This document shows, one piece after another, positions 55,001-63,881 of a stretch of 64,000 nucleotides of DNA. Both the position numbers and the translations under genes were made by a program. The stretch comes from Alphaproteobacteria bacterium (GTDB lineage Bacteria > Pseudomonadota > Alphaproteobacteria > Rhodobacterales > Rhodobacteraceae). Each line of letters starts with the position of its first letter. The first letter of the stretch is position 1. Location of the stretch: the NCBI GenBank assembly GCA_030425145.1, contig JAUHVK010000022.1, positions 17,985-81,984 of the forward strand, read 5' to 3'. Under the pieces are notes generated by a model that made no database searches, was not told where the DNA came from, and saw only the letters and a program-made list of their open reading frames with translations.

Positions 55001-55780
55001 GATCGTCGCCAGATCGCCCAGTGTAACAACGCGGTCGCCATTCACCTTCACGGGCAGGTCATAGACATCGCGCTGATCGTCAAAGCTGGAAGGGATCTTG
55101 ACGGCAAAGCTGCCTTGGTTGCTGCGCACCTCACCGGCTGCGATCAGTTGGTTGTTGTTCTGAACGACATTGATCAATTCGCTCGCGGTGACGTTGTAGC
55201 TTTCGAGCTTGAGTGGATCGATCACCACTTCGAGCATCTCGTCCCGGTTGCCGGCAATCCCGGCTTCAAGCACGGAATCCAGCGATTCAAGCCGATCCTG
55301 CAGATCCTTCGCGACCCGCGCCATCGTGCGTTCCGGCACTGGGCCGGTCAGGTTGACGATGACGATGGGGAATTCGGAAAAGTTGATTTCGTTGATCGAA
55401 TACTGCTCTGCGCCAGCGGGGAACTTGGACTGCGCCTTGTTCATCGCGTCGCGCACGTCAGCCATGACTTGCGTTTTGTCCCAGCCGAATTCGAATTCCA
55501 GCGCCACACCGGCATAACCTTCGGCCGCGGTGCCGGACATGGTCTTCAGTCCGTCGAGATCGGCAAGCTCGGTCTCCATCGGCTTGACCAGAAGCGTTTC
55601 GCTGTCTGCCGCTGAAATTCCGGGGAATACGGTCGAAACGAAAAGAGCCGGGATTTCGATATCCGGCTCGCCCTCTTTCGGAAGGCCGACATAAGCATAG
55701 GTGCCTATCGCAAGTGACAGCGCAATGAACGCGAGCACCATTCGGGCGCGTTCAGCGGCCCAATCGACGATCCCGGTCAT
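52013..55780 (-). CDS. RND-family efflux transporter, enlarged form
   Basis: The 1255-residue pump has the usual RND layout: helix 1, a large periplasmic loop, helices 2-6, helix 7, a second loop and helices 8-12. The helix-4 proton-relay motif reads GMLVDGAIVVVEYADKR (aspartate D402 but glycine at the second position, where AcrB has two aspartates). An extra stretch of about 65-100 residues with two hydrophobic segments lies between helices 6 and 7 (about residues 505-600). Such variants extrude lipids or other envelope compounds as well as drugs; the substrate is unknown. It overlaps the adaptor gene by 4 bases. Confidence 0.9.
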   Translation of the reverse strand: MTGIVDWAAERARMVLAFIALSLAIGTYAYVGLPKEGEPDIEIPALFVSTVFPGISAADSETLLVKPMETELADLDGLKTMSGTAAEGYAGVALEFEFGWDKTQVMADVRDAMNKAQSKFPAGAEQYSINEINFSEFPIVIVNLTGPVPERTMARVAKDLQDRLESLDSVLEAGIAGNRDEMLEVVIDPLKLESYNVTASELINVVQNNNQLIAAGEVRSNQGSFAVKIPSSFDDQRDVYDLPVKVNGDRVVTLGDLATINLTFEDREGTARFNGEKTLALQVVKRKGFNLIDTAESVKAEVAAAEASWPPELQAAVTVGTSNDQSRIVDSMVKQLEGSVLTAIALVMIVVLASLGLRAALLVGFAIPTSFLLCFVFLTIMGVSISNIVMFGLILAVGMLVDGAIVVVEYADKRISEGSGPMHAYVEAAKRMFWPVVSSTATTLCAFLPMLFWPGVPGEFMGMLPVTLIFVLSASLVVALVYLPVMGGVTGRFSRMLDRASQGLRAHTPWLLRAALVPVVLGMLFVGALMLLDPGFLFPPVADGLAAHVPGIVLFLVGSVLASIVLDAASIKWTRRKVEGRRRRTLFGYFIKFIAGNPIMPIVAGAGVLAFVFSVFTYFGENNNGVEFFVESEPEQAIVYVRARGNLSLAEKDALVQRAEEIVLAHPGVKNAFSFAGEGGLNTDASGASVPKDTIGQVQLETIPWEDRADRPDLDGDIVLEELTAQLQVLPGVEIEILSQNRGPASGKPVHLRLKADDWDMLLASTAIARDKFEATPGLTLVEDTLPLPGIDWQIDVDVEKAGRYGANVAVVGAMVQLVTRGILLDTMRVDTSDEEIEIRVRLPEEDRFLSTLDTLRVRTNDGLVPLSNFITRKPVAKLAEINRVDQKRYFDVKADVLPGLAKVVTDGPDGTTTLATLQERADGTITVPNGTAYTLFGTASVSASEVTAALEDGARVIPVNPNERIAELTTWLETNPLPGIDWEWTGDQEEQAESQAFLGSAFGAALGLMFIILLAQFNSFYNAVLVLLAVVLSTAGVLIGMLVMDQTFSIIMTGTGIVALAGIVVNNNIVLIDTYQEYSRYMPRIEAIVRTAEDRIRPVLLTTITTMAGLAPMMFGLSLDFFGGGYSIDSPTALWWKQLATAVVFGLGIATVLTLVFTPSMLAARVWFSTYALWFFRLLARLGGGSASRAGRDWALQRAARKLKSPTILWDDGESLTDTDYEDGSTGAPALEDLKRVLKRSHANDGTPPVRAAE

Positions 55781-57081
55781 TGGATGACCTCTTCAAAACT
55801 GGGCGCCACAGAAACGCCATCGGTGACGAATTCCTGCCCCACGGTGATCACATCCACCTGGTCCGGCAATCCGGTGATGTAGATGCCAGCAGCTGTATCC
55901 CGCAACACAGTCACGGGTTGGAACTGTGCAGTGCTGTCGGCGTCAATGATCCGCACACCCAGTGCGCCATTGTCATCCAACGTCAAAGACGAGGCCGCCA
56001 GCAGATGCGCCATCACGCCCTGCGACTGGATCAGTATCTCTGCGGTCTGCCCGTCACGGATGTTCAGGTCGGGGTTCGGGACGGTCAACTCGACGCGGAA
56101 GGTGCGGGTGGTCGGATCAGCCGAGCGTGACAGGAAGGTTACGCGCGCCTGCACATCGCGGCCCTCGTTCAACCGCGCACCGGCCATCGCGCCAACTTCG
56201 ACGCGGCCGATCTCGGTTTCAGGCACAAAACCCACGACTTTGATCGGGTCCAACTGGATCACGGTGGCACAGAGTCCGCCGGGCTGCATCAGGCTTCCCA
56301 ACTCGGCCGTGTCGGTTTCAAGCACACCTGCGAATGGTGCGGTAATCTGCAGGCGGTCAATCTCTGTCTGCGCGCGCATCACAGCGGACTGGGCGCTTTC
56401 GATACTGGCGTTGAGGCTGTCCAAGCCCGCCTCAGCCGCCTTGAGACCGGCTTCAGCGGTGCTGATCGCGGCCTGCGCGCTTTGCACGGCGGCTTCGGTA
56501 TTGGCGACTCGGGTCTGGCTGGCAAACCCATCCTGGCTCAGGCGTTCGGCAGCGGTTGCATTGATCCGCGCCTCTTCAAGCCGTGCGCGGGCTTCGGCGA
56601 CACGCGCCTGCGCTTCGGGAATCCGCGCTTCGACTTCCGGGCGACGGGCCTCTGCTTCGGACAGCCGCGCTTTCGCTTCGGTCAAGGCGGATTCGCGTGT
56701 CCCCGGATCGACGGAACACAGCAATTCGCCGGCTTGAACAAACGCCCCTTTGCGCAACGGGTCCGAAACGATCTTGCCGCTGACTTCCGACAGGACCGAG
56801 ACCTGACGCGCGGCCTCTGTCTCGCCACGCAGCCGCACTTGTGTTCCGATTTCCTGCGCGACAGAACGCTTCGCCATCACGCGAACAACGCCGTCTCCAA
56901 TCGTCGTGTCAGTCGGTGTGGCTTCCGGTTCTGGTTCAGGAACGGCGGCAACTTCTTCCGCTTCGGTTTCTTCGCGGGGGCTTAGATCGGACACCAATGC
57001 AAAGAACCGATCGCGTTCTATCACAAGGCCGAACAGGACAACCGCAACCAGACATGCGGTGATTAAGGGTACTATACGCAT
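55777..57081 (-). CDS. RND efflux periplasmic adaptor protein
   Basis: The 434-residue membrane-fusion protein has an N-terminal membrane anchor (residues about 3-20), a proline/glutamate-rich spacer, a lipoyl-like half-domain, a long coiled-coil hairpin (about residues 130-245) made of RLSEAEAR-type repeats, the second lipoyl half (LQITAPFAGVLETDTAELGSLMQPG), then beta-barrel domains. It links the RND pump to an outer-membrane channel, which is not encoded here. It is the first gene of the operon under the promoter at 57197-57225. Confidence 0.9.
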   Translation of the reverse strand: MRIVPLITACLVAVVLFGLVIERDRFFALVSDLSPREETEAEEVAAVPEPEPEATPTDTTIGDGVVRVMAKRSVAQEIGTQVRLRGETEAARQVSVLSEVSGKIVSDPLRKGAFVQAGELLCSVDPGTRESALTEAKARLSEAEARRPEVEARIPEAQARVAEARARLEEARINATAAERLSQDGFASQTRVANTEAAVQSAQAAISTAEAGLKAAEAGLDSLNASIESAQSAVMRAQTEIDRLQITAPFAGVLETDTAELGSLMQPGGLCATVIQLDPIKVVGFVPETEIGRVEVGAMAGARLNEGRDVQARVTFLSRSADPTTRTFRVELTVPNPDLNIRDGQTAEILIQSQGVMAHLLAASSLTLDDNGALGVRIIDADSTAQFQPVTVLRDTAAGIYITGLPDQVDVITVGQEFVTDGVSVAPSFEEVIQ

Positions 57082-57181
57082 CAGACGAACCTTGTCCTGC
57101 CAGTCTATCGATAACCATGTGCTGACGCACGGGCAGCCAGAGCCGTATCCGATCCCGCCAACTGACTAAAGGGAAATACGG

Positions 57182-57244
57182 TGAACTAATCAGTTTAGAT
57201 TAAAGACGCACCTACTTTTTTTCAAGATGAACCAATTAGTTTAG
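57182..57244 (-). promoter_or_regulatory. RND operon promoter flanked by two operator-like sites
   Basis: On the minus strand TTGAAA (57220-57225) and TAATCT (57197-57202) are spaced by exactly 17 bases. Two 17-base sites with 15 matches, TGAACTAATCAGTTTAG (57182-57198) and TGAACCAATTAGTTTAG (57228-57244), overlap the -10 and flank the -35. Each contains an inverted AACT/AGTT core. This is the arrangement of a TetR-type repressed efflux operon, but no regulator gene is adjacent. Confidence 0.7.
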
Positions 57245-57412
57245 CAGGGACGCTCGTGTTTTTCGCGCCAATGCCACAAAATTCGGCAAGACCGGGACAC
57301 GCCGACCTGTGATACGAGCCAAACCCCGACTTGGCACCTGCGGCACATCACGATAAGAGAGGCGAAATCCACGCGCGTCCGGCAAGAGGCGCAGGTCACA
57401 GGGGGCTTCAGG
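57245..57412. other. Intergenic stretch with no recognised element
   Basis: Between the RND operator region and the YfgM-like start I see no coding frame on either strand with a ribosome-binding site, no terminator and no repeat. It must hold the promoter of the plus-strand yfgM-bamB-der unit. Confidence 0.5.
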
Positions 57413-58069
57413 GTGAGCGACACAGACAGCTTTATCGAAGAGGTGACCGAAGAGGTCCGCCGCGATCGGCTCTTCGGCTTGATGCGCCGGTATGGTTGGA
57501 TCGCCGTGCTGGCTGTCCTTTTGCTTGTCGGCGGCACTGCGTACCGCGAATACAGCCGCGCCGCTGAGGCCGCCAAGGCACAAGCGTTCGGCGACGAGAT
57601 CCTCGCTGCTCTGGAAAACAACGAAGCCGCCGATCGTGTGAGCGCGCTCGATCAGATCGCGGCACCCACCGCTGAAGGTGCTGCCGTGCTCGACATGCTG
57701 ATCGCTGCTGAAGAGGCGCTGGACGGAAATGGCGACGCCGCCTCCGAACGGCTGAGCGCCTCCGCGACGAATGGCGATCTGCCGGACATCTATCGCCAGA
57801 TCGCCAGCTTCAAGGCGCTGACCCGCCCGGAAACCTCGCTGAGTGCCGACGAACGTCGTGTCGCGTTCGAAGCCATGGCCACGCCGGGGGCGCCACTGCG
57901 GCTTCTGGCGGAAGAACAGCTTGCGCTGCTCGAGATCGAAGCAGGCGACACTGACGCCGCTCTGACCCGCCTCAAAGCGATTCTCGGGGATTCGGAGCTG
58001 ACAGCGGGCTTGCGCCGACGCGCTTCTCAGTTGATTGTGGCGCTGGGGGGCGAACTCGAGGCGTCCTGA
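57413..58069 (+). CDS. YfgM-like membrane-anchored TPR protein
   Basis: The 218-residue protein has an N-terminal charged region, one transmembrane helix (about residues 28-44) and a helical periplasmic domain with TPR-like features, including LALLEIEAGDTDAALTRLKAILGDSELTAGLRRRASQLI. The order yfgM-bamB-der is the same as in enterobacteria, which supports the assignment. YfgM there associates with the Sec translocon and periplasmic chaperones. The start is GTG with GGGGG 7 bases upstream. Confidence 0.82.
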   Translation: MSDTDSFIEEVTEEVRRDRLFGLMRRYGWIAVLAVLLLVGGTAYREYSRAAEAAKAQAFGDEILAALENNEAADRVSALDQIAAPTAEGAAVLDMLIAAEEALDGNGDAASERLSASATNGDLPDIYRQIASFKALTRPETSLSADERRVAFEAMATPGAPLRLLAEEQLALLEIEAGDTDAALTRLKAILGDSELTAGLRRRASQLIVALGGELEAS

Positions 58070-58117
58070 TCGGAGGGCCGGGTCGGTCCGACGCGACAAA
58101 AAGACGAGGGCAGGGCA

Positions 58118-59446
58118 GTGCAAGCGAAACTCATTTTGGCCAGCGTGATCGCAACCGGTGTTTTGTCGGGATGCACGGATCGCGAGATTGTTCTGCCTGG
58201 CGAACGGCTTGGCGTGCGCGAGGTGCTTCAGGACCCGTTTAATGCCGAACCGGCAGCACTTGAAAACATCACCCGCGACGCAAACCTGCCCGCCGCCACA
58301 AACAACGCCGCCTGGGCGCAAAGCCATGTCAGCCCGTCGCTACGCACCACCCATGCGGCCCTGTCATCGAATTTGACCCCGATCTGGTCCACGTCGATCG
58401 GGCAGGGCGACAAACGCCGCGCTCGGATCATCACCGATCCCGTGGTTGCGGATGGTCGCATCTTCACCATCGACAGCGCGGGCCGTGTCTCTGCGACATC
58501 CACTGCTGGAGAAGCGCTTTGGTCTTACAGCCTTGTTCCGCTGCGCGATGATGCCTCGCAGGCGCTGGCGGGCGGATTGGCCTTCGACAACGGGCGCCTT
58601 TACGTCACATCCGGGTTCGGCACTCTGACCGCACTCGACGCTGCAACGGGCCAGGAAATCTGGACCCAGCGTCTGCAAGCAACCGCGACTGGCGCACCTA
58701 CGGTGTTTGGCGGGCTGATTTACGTGATCGCCGGCGACAGCACCGCCTGGGCAATCGAAGTCGAAGACGGCCGTGTCCGCTGGCAGTCCGACGGTCTGGG
58801 CAATGTTGGCAATGTCGCCGGGGCGTCCCCGCCTGCGGTCGACAACACACATGTGGTCTTTGCCTTCGGCAGCGGCGCTGTTCAGGGCGCGTTCCGTCAG
58901 GGCGGGCTCCGCCTCTGGAGTGCCGATATCGTCGGCGCGCGTAAAGGGTTCGCAATCGCGCTTGTCGATGACATCACCGGTTTCCCGGTGATCGACGGTA
59001 AAACGGTTTATGCGGGCAACCATTCAGGCAATGTCGTCGCGCTGAACGTCAATTCCGGCGAACGGCTCTGGACTGCGCAGCACGGCGCCTTGGACCCGGT
59101 CTGGCCCGCGGGCAACTCGGTCTACTTCGTGTCCGATCTCAACAAACTGGTTCGCCTCGACGCAACCGATGGTTCGCAGATCTGGGCCGTGGACCTGCCG
59201 GGCTACGAGCCTGTGCGCCGCCCACAGCGCCGTCGCGACTCGGCCTTCACCAATCACGGACCGATCCTTGCCGGTGGTCGCCTGATCGTGGCGTCGTCTG
59301 ACGGGTTTATCCGGTCCTTTGATCCAAGCTCCGGTGAACTTGTCGCCCAGACCGAAATTCGCGGTGGCGCGACCACAAGCCCGGTTGTGGCAAATGGCAC
59401 GCTCTATGTGGTATCGACCAACGGTGTTCTGCACGCCTATCGCTGA
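58118..59446 (+). CDS. bamB: BamB-like outer-membrane assembly lipoprotein
   Basis: The 442-residue protein has a lipoprotein signal with lipobox LSGC near residue 18. The mature part is a beta propeller with repeated units such as GRIFTIDSAGRVSATSTAGEALWSYSL, GTLTALDAATGQEIWTQRL and NSGERLWTAQHGALDPVW. In the BAM complex, BamB binds BamA POTRA domains. Placement between YfgM-like and der genes, as in enterobacteria, supports BamB over a PQQ enzyme, and PQQ-ligand residues are not evident. The start is GTG. Confidence 0.9.
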   Translation: MQAKLILASVIATGVLSGCTDREIVLPGERLGVREVLQDPFNAEPAALENITRDANLPAATNNAAWAQSHVSPSLRTTHAALSSNLTPIWSTSIGQGDKRRARIITDPVVADGRIFTIDSAGRVSATSTAGEALWSYSLVPLRDDASQALAGGLAFDNGRLYVTSGFGTLTALDAATGQEIWTQRLQATATGAPTVFGGLIYVIAGDSTAWAIEVEDGRVRWQSDGLGNVGNVAGASPPAVDNTHVVFAFGSGAVQGAFRQGGLRLWSADIVGARKGFAIALVDDITGFPVIDGKTVYAGNHSGNVVALNVNSGERLWTAQHGALDPVWPAGNSVYFVSDLNKLVRLDATDGSQIWAVDLPGYEPVRRPQRRRDSAFTNHGPILAGGRLIVASSDGFIRSFDPSSGELVAQTEIRGGATTSPVVANGTLYVVSTNGVLHAYR

Positions 59447-59513
59447 CCCCTTTCACACGCGCGGGAAATAGGTTAGGCGGGCGGCTTGATCTGAACCGGA
59501 GTCCTGTGCGCCC

Positions 59514-60965
59514 ATGTCTTTCACCCTTGCCATCGTCGGTCGACCCAATGTCGGGAAATCGACCCTGTTCAACCGGCTTGTCGGGAAACGGCTTGCGCTG
59601 GTTGACGATCAGCCCGGTGTGACCCGAGACCTGCGCGAAGGCGCGGCCAAGCTGGGTGACCTGCGTTTCACCGTCATCGACACCGCCGGTCTGGAAGACG
59701 CCACCGATGAAAGCCTGCCGGGCCGGATGCGCAAACTCACCGAACGCGCGGTGGATATGGCCGATGTGTGCCTTTTCCTGATTGATGCGCGTGTCGGCGT
59801 CACACCTACCGACGAAGTGCTGGCCGACATCCTGCGTAAACGTTCGGATCACGTGATCCTTGGTGCAAACAAGGCCGAAGGCAACGCCGCTGAAGCGGGC
59901 GTACTTGAGGCATATGCTCTGGGTCTGGGCGAACCGCTGCGCCTGTCGGCGGAACACGGCGAAGGGATGCCCGAGCTGTACGCCATGCTACAGCCTTTGG
60001 CCGACGAGTTTGAGAAACGCGCCGAAGAAGATGCGCCGGATACCGAAGTGGATGTCGGCGAAGAAGACCCCGACGCCCCCCGCGCCATCACCGCCGCCAA
60101 GCCTCTGCAGATCGCAGTGGTTGGCCGCCCGAACGCGGGCAAGTCCACCCTGATCAACAAGATCCTTGGCGAAGACCGTCTGCTCACCGGCCCCGAGGCG
60201 GGAATCACCCGCGATGCCATCTCCGTGCAAACGGAATGGGATGGCGTGCATATGCGGATCTTCGACACCGCCGGAATGCGCAAAAAGGCCAAGGTGCAGG
60301 AAAAGCTGGAAAAGCTTTCCGTGTCCGATGGCCTCCGCGCCGTGAAATTTGCCGAAGTTGTGGTTGTCCTGCTCGACGCCGCGATCCCGTTTGAAAGCCA
60401 GGATCTGCGCATCGCTGACCTGGCCGAGCGTGAAGGCCGCGCTGTCGTCATCGCCGTAAACAAATGGGACATGGAAGACGAGAAGCAGGACAAGCTCCGG
60501 CTTCTGAAAGAAGAATTTGAACGCCTCCTGCCGCAATTGCGCGGCGCGCCTTTGGTCACCGTGTCGGCCAAGACCGGACGTGGTCTTGACCGCCTGCAAG
60601 CGGCCATCGTCAAAGCCCACACCGTCTGGAACCGCCGCGTGACCACTGCGCAGTTGAACCGTTGGCTTGCCGGGATGCTCGAACAGCACCCGCCACCCGC
60701 TCCGCAGGGCAAGCGGATCAAGCTGCGCTACATGACCCAGGCCAAGACCCGCCCGCCGGGATTTGTGGTGATGTGCTCGCACCCCGACAAGATGCCCGAC
60801 AGCTACAAGCGCTATCTCGTCAACGGCTTGCGCGACGATTTCGACATGCCGGGCACCCCCATCCGCCTGACCCTGCGCGGGCAGGGCGACAAGAACCCCT
60901 ACAAAGGCCGCCGTGAGCGTAATGCCGGGGCGTTGAAGAAGCACTTGGGGAAAGGGCGGGGGTAA
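59514..60965 (+). CDS. der: Ribosome assembly GTPase Der
   Basis: The 483-residue GTPase has two G domains. The first has [14 protein letters not shown] near residue 9, and the second [18 protein letters not shown] near 205; both have DTAG ([17 protein letters not shown]) and the second NKWD. An acidic linker ([21 protein letters not shown], about 172-192) joins them. A C-terminal KH-like domain follows. It functions in 50S subunit maturation. It is the last gene of the unit with bamB. Confidence 0.96.
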   Translation: MSFTLAIVGRPNVGKSTLFNRLVGKRLALVDDQPGVTRDLREGAAKLGDLRFTVIDTAGLEDATDESLPGRMRKLTERAVDMADVCLFLIDARVGVTPTDEVLADILRKRSDHVILGANKAEGNAAEAGVLEAYALGLGEPLRLSAEHGEGMPELYAMLQPLADEFEKRAEEDAPDTEVDVGEEDPDAPRAITAAKPLQIAVVGRPNAGKSTLINKILGEDRLLTGPEAGITRDAISVQTEWDGVHMRIFDTAGMRKKAKVQEKLEKLSVSDGLRAVKFAEVVVVLLDAAIPFESQDLRIADLAEREGRAVVIAVNKWDMEDEKQDKLRLLKEEFERLLPQLRGAPLVTVSAKTGRGLDRLQAAIVKAHTVWNRRVTTAQLNRWLAGMLEQHPPPAPQGKRIKLRYMTQAKTRPPGFVVMCSHPDKMPDSYKRYLVNGLRDDFDMPGTPIRLTLRGQGDKNPYKGRRERNAGALKKHLGKGRG

Positions 60966-61077
60966 GAAGCGGAAGGTCGGGTGTGCGGACGAAGCCGGCC
61001 TTACCCTTGAGGACAAATTTGTTGTCTCCTTTGCGCCCAATCAGTACCCTTGCGGAAAGATTAGACGGAATGATGTT

Positions 61078-61566
61078 GTGAGATTGCCATTTTGGGTTTT
61101 CCTTGTTGCCATGGCGGCGGCATCCACCACATCGGCGCAAGATGCCGTCTACGTCATTCGCCATGCTGAGAAGGAACTCAGCGGAGACGATCCCGCAATC
61201 ACCGAAGAAGGCAAAGCAAGGGCTTCTGCGTGGGCGGAAATGCTGGCGCACGTAGGTTTGGACGTCGTGTTCACCTCAGATGCGAAACGTACCCAACAGA
61301 CAGGGGCGATAATCGCTGAAAAACTGGGACTACCTTTGAGCTCGGTCAACCGTGCCGATATTGCCGGACTGATCGACGCGCTCAGTTTCGATCATGAGGA
61401 GGACACAGTTCTGGTTGTTGGCCATGCGGAGACTATACCCGGTATTCTTCAGAACCTTGGCACATTCGAGGATATCGACATTAGCCAAACCGACTTTGCA
61501 AATCTGTTCATCTTACTCCACCCCGGAGTGGATGAACCTCGTCTAATCCACATGCGGATGCCGTAA
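61078..61566 (+). CDS. Secreted histidine phosphatase-family protein
   Basis: The 162-residue protein has a signal peptide (MRLPFWVFLVAMAAASTTSAQ). The catalytic histidine lies in VYVIRHAEKE (RHG-type motif with alanine), and the second histidine is in VLVVGHAETIPGIL near residue 120. It is a short periplasmic member of the phosphoglycerate mutase-like superfamily; substrate is unknown. The start is GTG. Codon use appears less GC-rich than in der, so it may be a separate transcript. Confidence 0.85.
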   Translation: MRLPFWVFLVAMAAASTTSAQDAVYVIRHAEKELSGDDPAITEEGKARASAWAEMLAHVGLDVVFTSDAKRTQQTGAIIAEKLGLPLSSVNRADIAGLIDALSFDHEEDTVLVVGHAETIPGILQNLGTFEDIDISQTDFANLFILLHPGVDEPRLIHMRMP

Positions 61567-61670
61567 GGCAAAGAAGTAAGTGGCTGTGCGTCAAGCATAG
61601 TTCATTCGGCGCTATCCAAGGTCACCTTCGGGCTCAGACCGGACTTTTGCTGTAAATGCACCCCGCCAAC

Positions 61671-61710
61671 AAAAAAACGGCGCACCCGAAGGTGCGCCGC
61701 TCGTTTTTTT
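61671..61710. terminator. Bidirectional intrinsic terminator
   Basis: CGGCGCACC (61678-61686) pairs with GGTGCGCCG (61691-61699) around loop CGAA. Seven A on the left and seven T on the right let it serve the histidine phosphatase gene (plus) and xoxF (minus). Confidence 0.9.
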
Positions 61711-61722
61711 CCGTTGGTAAAA

Positions 61723-63489
61723 TCAGTTGGCCGAGGCCAGCTCTTTCGGCAGGCGGAAGGTCCAGAGCGTGCCACCCTGGTTCAGATAGTTGACCTTCTT
61801 GGCCACTTCACCACCCCAGAGTGGAACCGCGCCACCCCAGCCAGAGATGACCGAGACATACTGCTCGCCATTCTGTTCCCAACTGATCGGCTGACCGACG
61901 ATGCCGGAACCGGTCTGGAACGACCACAGCTCTTCACCGGTCTCGTCATCCAGCGCGATGAACTTGCCTTCCGGCGTGCCGAAGAACACCAGGCCACCGG
62001 CCGTGGTCATCACACCACCCCAGAGCGGCGCGTCGTTCTTGTATTCCCAGACCCAATCGCCGGTATCCGGGTCAATCGCCTTGAGCGAGCCGATATGGTC
62101 TTCGTAGTTCGGCTTGATGGTAAAGCCGGAGCCGAGATAGGCCGCACCCTTCTTGTAGGTGATCGGCTCGTTCCAGATGTCCATGCCCCATTCGTTGGAC
62201 GGCACGTAGAAGTTCCCGGTCCGCTTGGAGAAGGACATCGGCATCCAGTTCTTGCCACCCAGGAAGGACGGGGAGGCGAAGACCACTTCACCTTTCTTGC
62301 CATCGGCAGCCGCCGACGGATCACCCGGACGGTTGTCTTCGATGAAGATCGGGCGACCGTTCTCGTCGATGCCCTCGGCCCAGCTGATGTCCTTCACAAA
62401 CGGCGTGCCACTGATGAAGCCACCGTCTTCGGCGTTCAGAACGTAGAAGAAGCCGTTCCGGTCTGCCGTAGCCAAACGCTGCGATCCGTCGCGGGCGTCG
62501 AACGCCACAACTTCGTTCACACCGTCATAGTCCCAGCCTTCGCGCGGCGTGGTCTGGTAGTGCCACTTGATGTCGCCGGTCGCCGGGTCGATGCCGATGC
62601 GGCTGGCGGCATAAAGGTTGTCACCCTTGCCGGAATTGTCCTGACCCGCATCACGCAGCCAGCTGTTCCACGGGGCAGGGTTGCCCGCGCCGAAGATCAG
62701 CGTGTCGGTGCGTTCGTCATACGATCCACCCAGCCATGTGGCGCCGCCACCGGTCTTCCACATGTCACCCGGCCATGTCGCGTTCAGCGTGCCGGTCATG
62801 GTGCTTTCTTCGCCGTTCAGCATACCCATGTGGCCTTCGATCACCGGACGGTTCCAGACCAGTTCACCGGTGTCGACATTGCGCGCCTGAACCGCGCCGA
62901 CGATGCCGAACTCACCACCCGAGTTGCCGGTGATCACCAGATCGCCCACAACCAGCGGAGCCGCCGTGTAGGAGTAACCCGCCTTGTAATCGTCGATCTT
63001 GTCGCGCCACACCACGTCGCCGGTCTTGGCGTCCAGCGCCACGATCCGCGCGTCCAGCGTGCCGAAGATCACCTTGTCACCGGCCAGAGCCGCGCCCCGG
63101 TTGATCACGTCACAGCAGGGCAGGATGCCCTCGGGCAGACGGGCATCGTACTGCCAAAGCTCCTCGCCGGTGTTCGCGTCAATTGCATAGAGGCGCGAGT
63201 AGGAGCCGGTGATGTACATGATGCCATCATAAACCAGCGGCTGGGTCTCCTGACCGCGCTGCTTTTCACCACCAAGGCTGAACGCCCATGCCGGAACGAG
63301 GTTCTTCACGTTGTCCTTGTTCAGCGTCTCCAGCGGCGAGAAGCGCTGCAGATGCCGCCCCATCCCATTGGTGACAACCTGATTGGTCATCGTCTGGTCA
63401 TTGGCCAGCATGTCTTCTGTCACACCCTGCGCAAACGCACCGGTCGTGGCGAGCATGCTGACTGTAACGGCGGCAACAAATCTGTTCAT
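61723..63489 (-). CDS. xoxF: XoxF-type lanthanide-dependent PQQ methanol dehydrogenase
   Basis: The 588-residue periplasmic enzyme has a signal peptide ([20 protein letters not shown]) and an eight-bladed PQQ propeller. Visible active-site features are the adjacent cysteines C125-C126 (GILPCCDVI), E193 (GGEFGIV), N270 (GAGNPAPWN) and the catalytic D320 in WDYDGVNE. The second aspartate, D322, two residues after it, is the marker of lanthanide-dependent XoxF; calcium MxaF has alanine there. It oxidises methanol, or related alcohols, to aldehyde or formate. The upstream frame extends to 63612, but ATG 63489 has GGAGG 8 bases upstream. The xoxG cytochrome and xoxJ genes are not in the window. 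Confidence 0.93.
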   Translation of the reverse strand: MNRFVAAVTVSMLATTGAFAQGVTEDMLANDQTMTNQVVTNGMGRHLQRFSPLETLNKDNVKNLVPAWAFSLGGEKQRGQETQPLVYDGIMYITGSYSRLYAIDANTGEELWQYDARLPEGILPCCDVINRGAALAGDKVIFGTLDARIVALDAKTGDVVWRDKIDDYKAGYSYTAAPLVVGDLVITGNSGGEFGIVGAVQARNVDTGELVWNRPVIEGHMGMLNGEESTMTGTLNATWPGDMWKTGGGATWLGGSYDERTDTLIFGAGNPAPWNSWLRDAGQDNSGKGDNLYAASRIGIDPATGDIKWHYQTTPREGWDYDGVNEVVAFDARDGSQRLATADRNGFFYVLNAEDGGFISGTPFVKDISWAEGIDENGRPIFIEDNRPGDPSAAADGKKGEVVFASPSFLGGKNWMPMSFSKRTGNFYVPSNEWGMDIWNEPITYKKGAAYLGSGFTIKPNYEDHIGSLKAIDPDTGDWVWEYKNDAPLWGGVMTTAGGLVFFGTPEGKFIALDDETGEELWSFQTGSGIVGQPISWEQNGEQYVSVISGWGGAVPLWGGEVAKKVNYLNQGGTLWTFRLPKELASAN

Positions 63490-63881
63490 TCGTATTCCTC
63501 CCATGAACTTCAGTTGCAGGTATCCAGATGCACGGGGGGCGCATGTGGATGGCTGACCGGCAGTATAGGGAGAACGAAATCCCGTTGTACGCGACTTGTG
63601 TCGTAAGACCATTGGGAGATTGACAGGACTTTGGTCGTACTCGGGGTTGCGGGCGAATCGAGGGAGTGGGTGGTGGTTTGGTTTGGGCGTCGCGACCGGA
63701 CAGGCGAGGTGACCAAAATCCTGCCAGAACTTGACTAGTTTTGCCCGGGATTTTTAGCACGTGTAAGACGTGGTATTTGCTACTTGCCTGTGAGGTGGTC
63801 AATAAAGACGTTTTTGGCAGTCCAAAGAACCAACTGTATGCTTGTATTGATCAGCCTACATTCACCGAGGGTATTTAGGAT
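63490..63881. other. Intergenic region upstream of xoxF
   Basis: About 390 bases without a coding frame separate xoxF from the jelly-roll gene tail. The xoxF-proximal part holds the candidate promoter and palindrome at 63562-63603. In the remaining part, 63604-63881, I recognise no further element. Confidence 0.6.
63562..63603 (-). promoter_or_regulatory. Candidate activator-dependent xoxF promoter
   Basis: On the minus strand TATACT (63562-63567) is a good -10 with no matching -35. A palindrome CGAC-TTGT-GTCG (63592-63603) is centred about 42 bases before the predicted start near 63555, the position of a class II activator site. The leader would be about 66 bases. Confidence 0.5.

Noticed and set aside
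61714..63606. 630-codon frame antisense to xoxF
   Set aside because: Mirrors the codon pattern of xoxF and shows no recognisable protein family or start signal.
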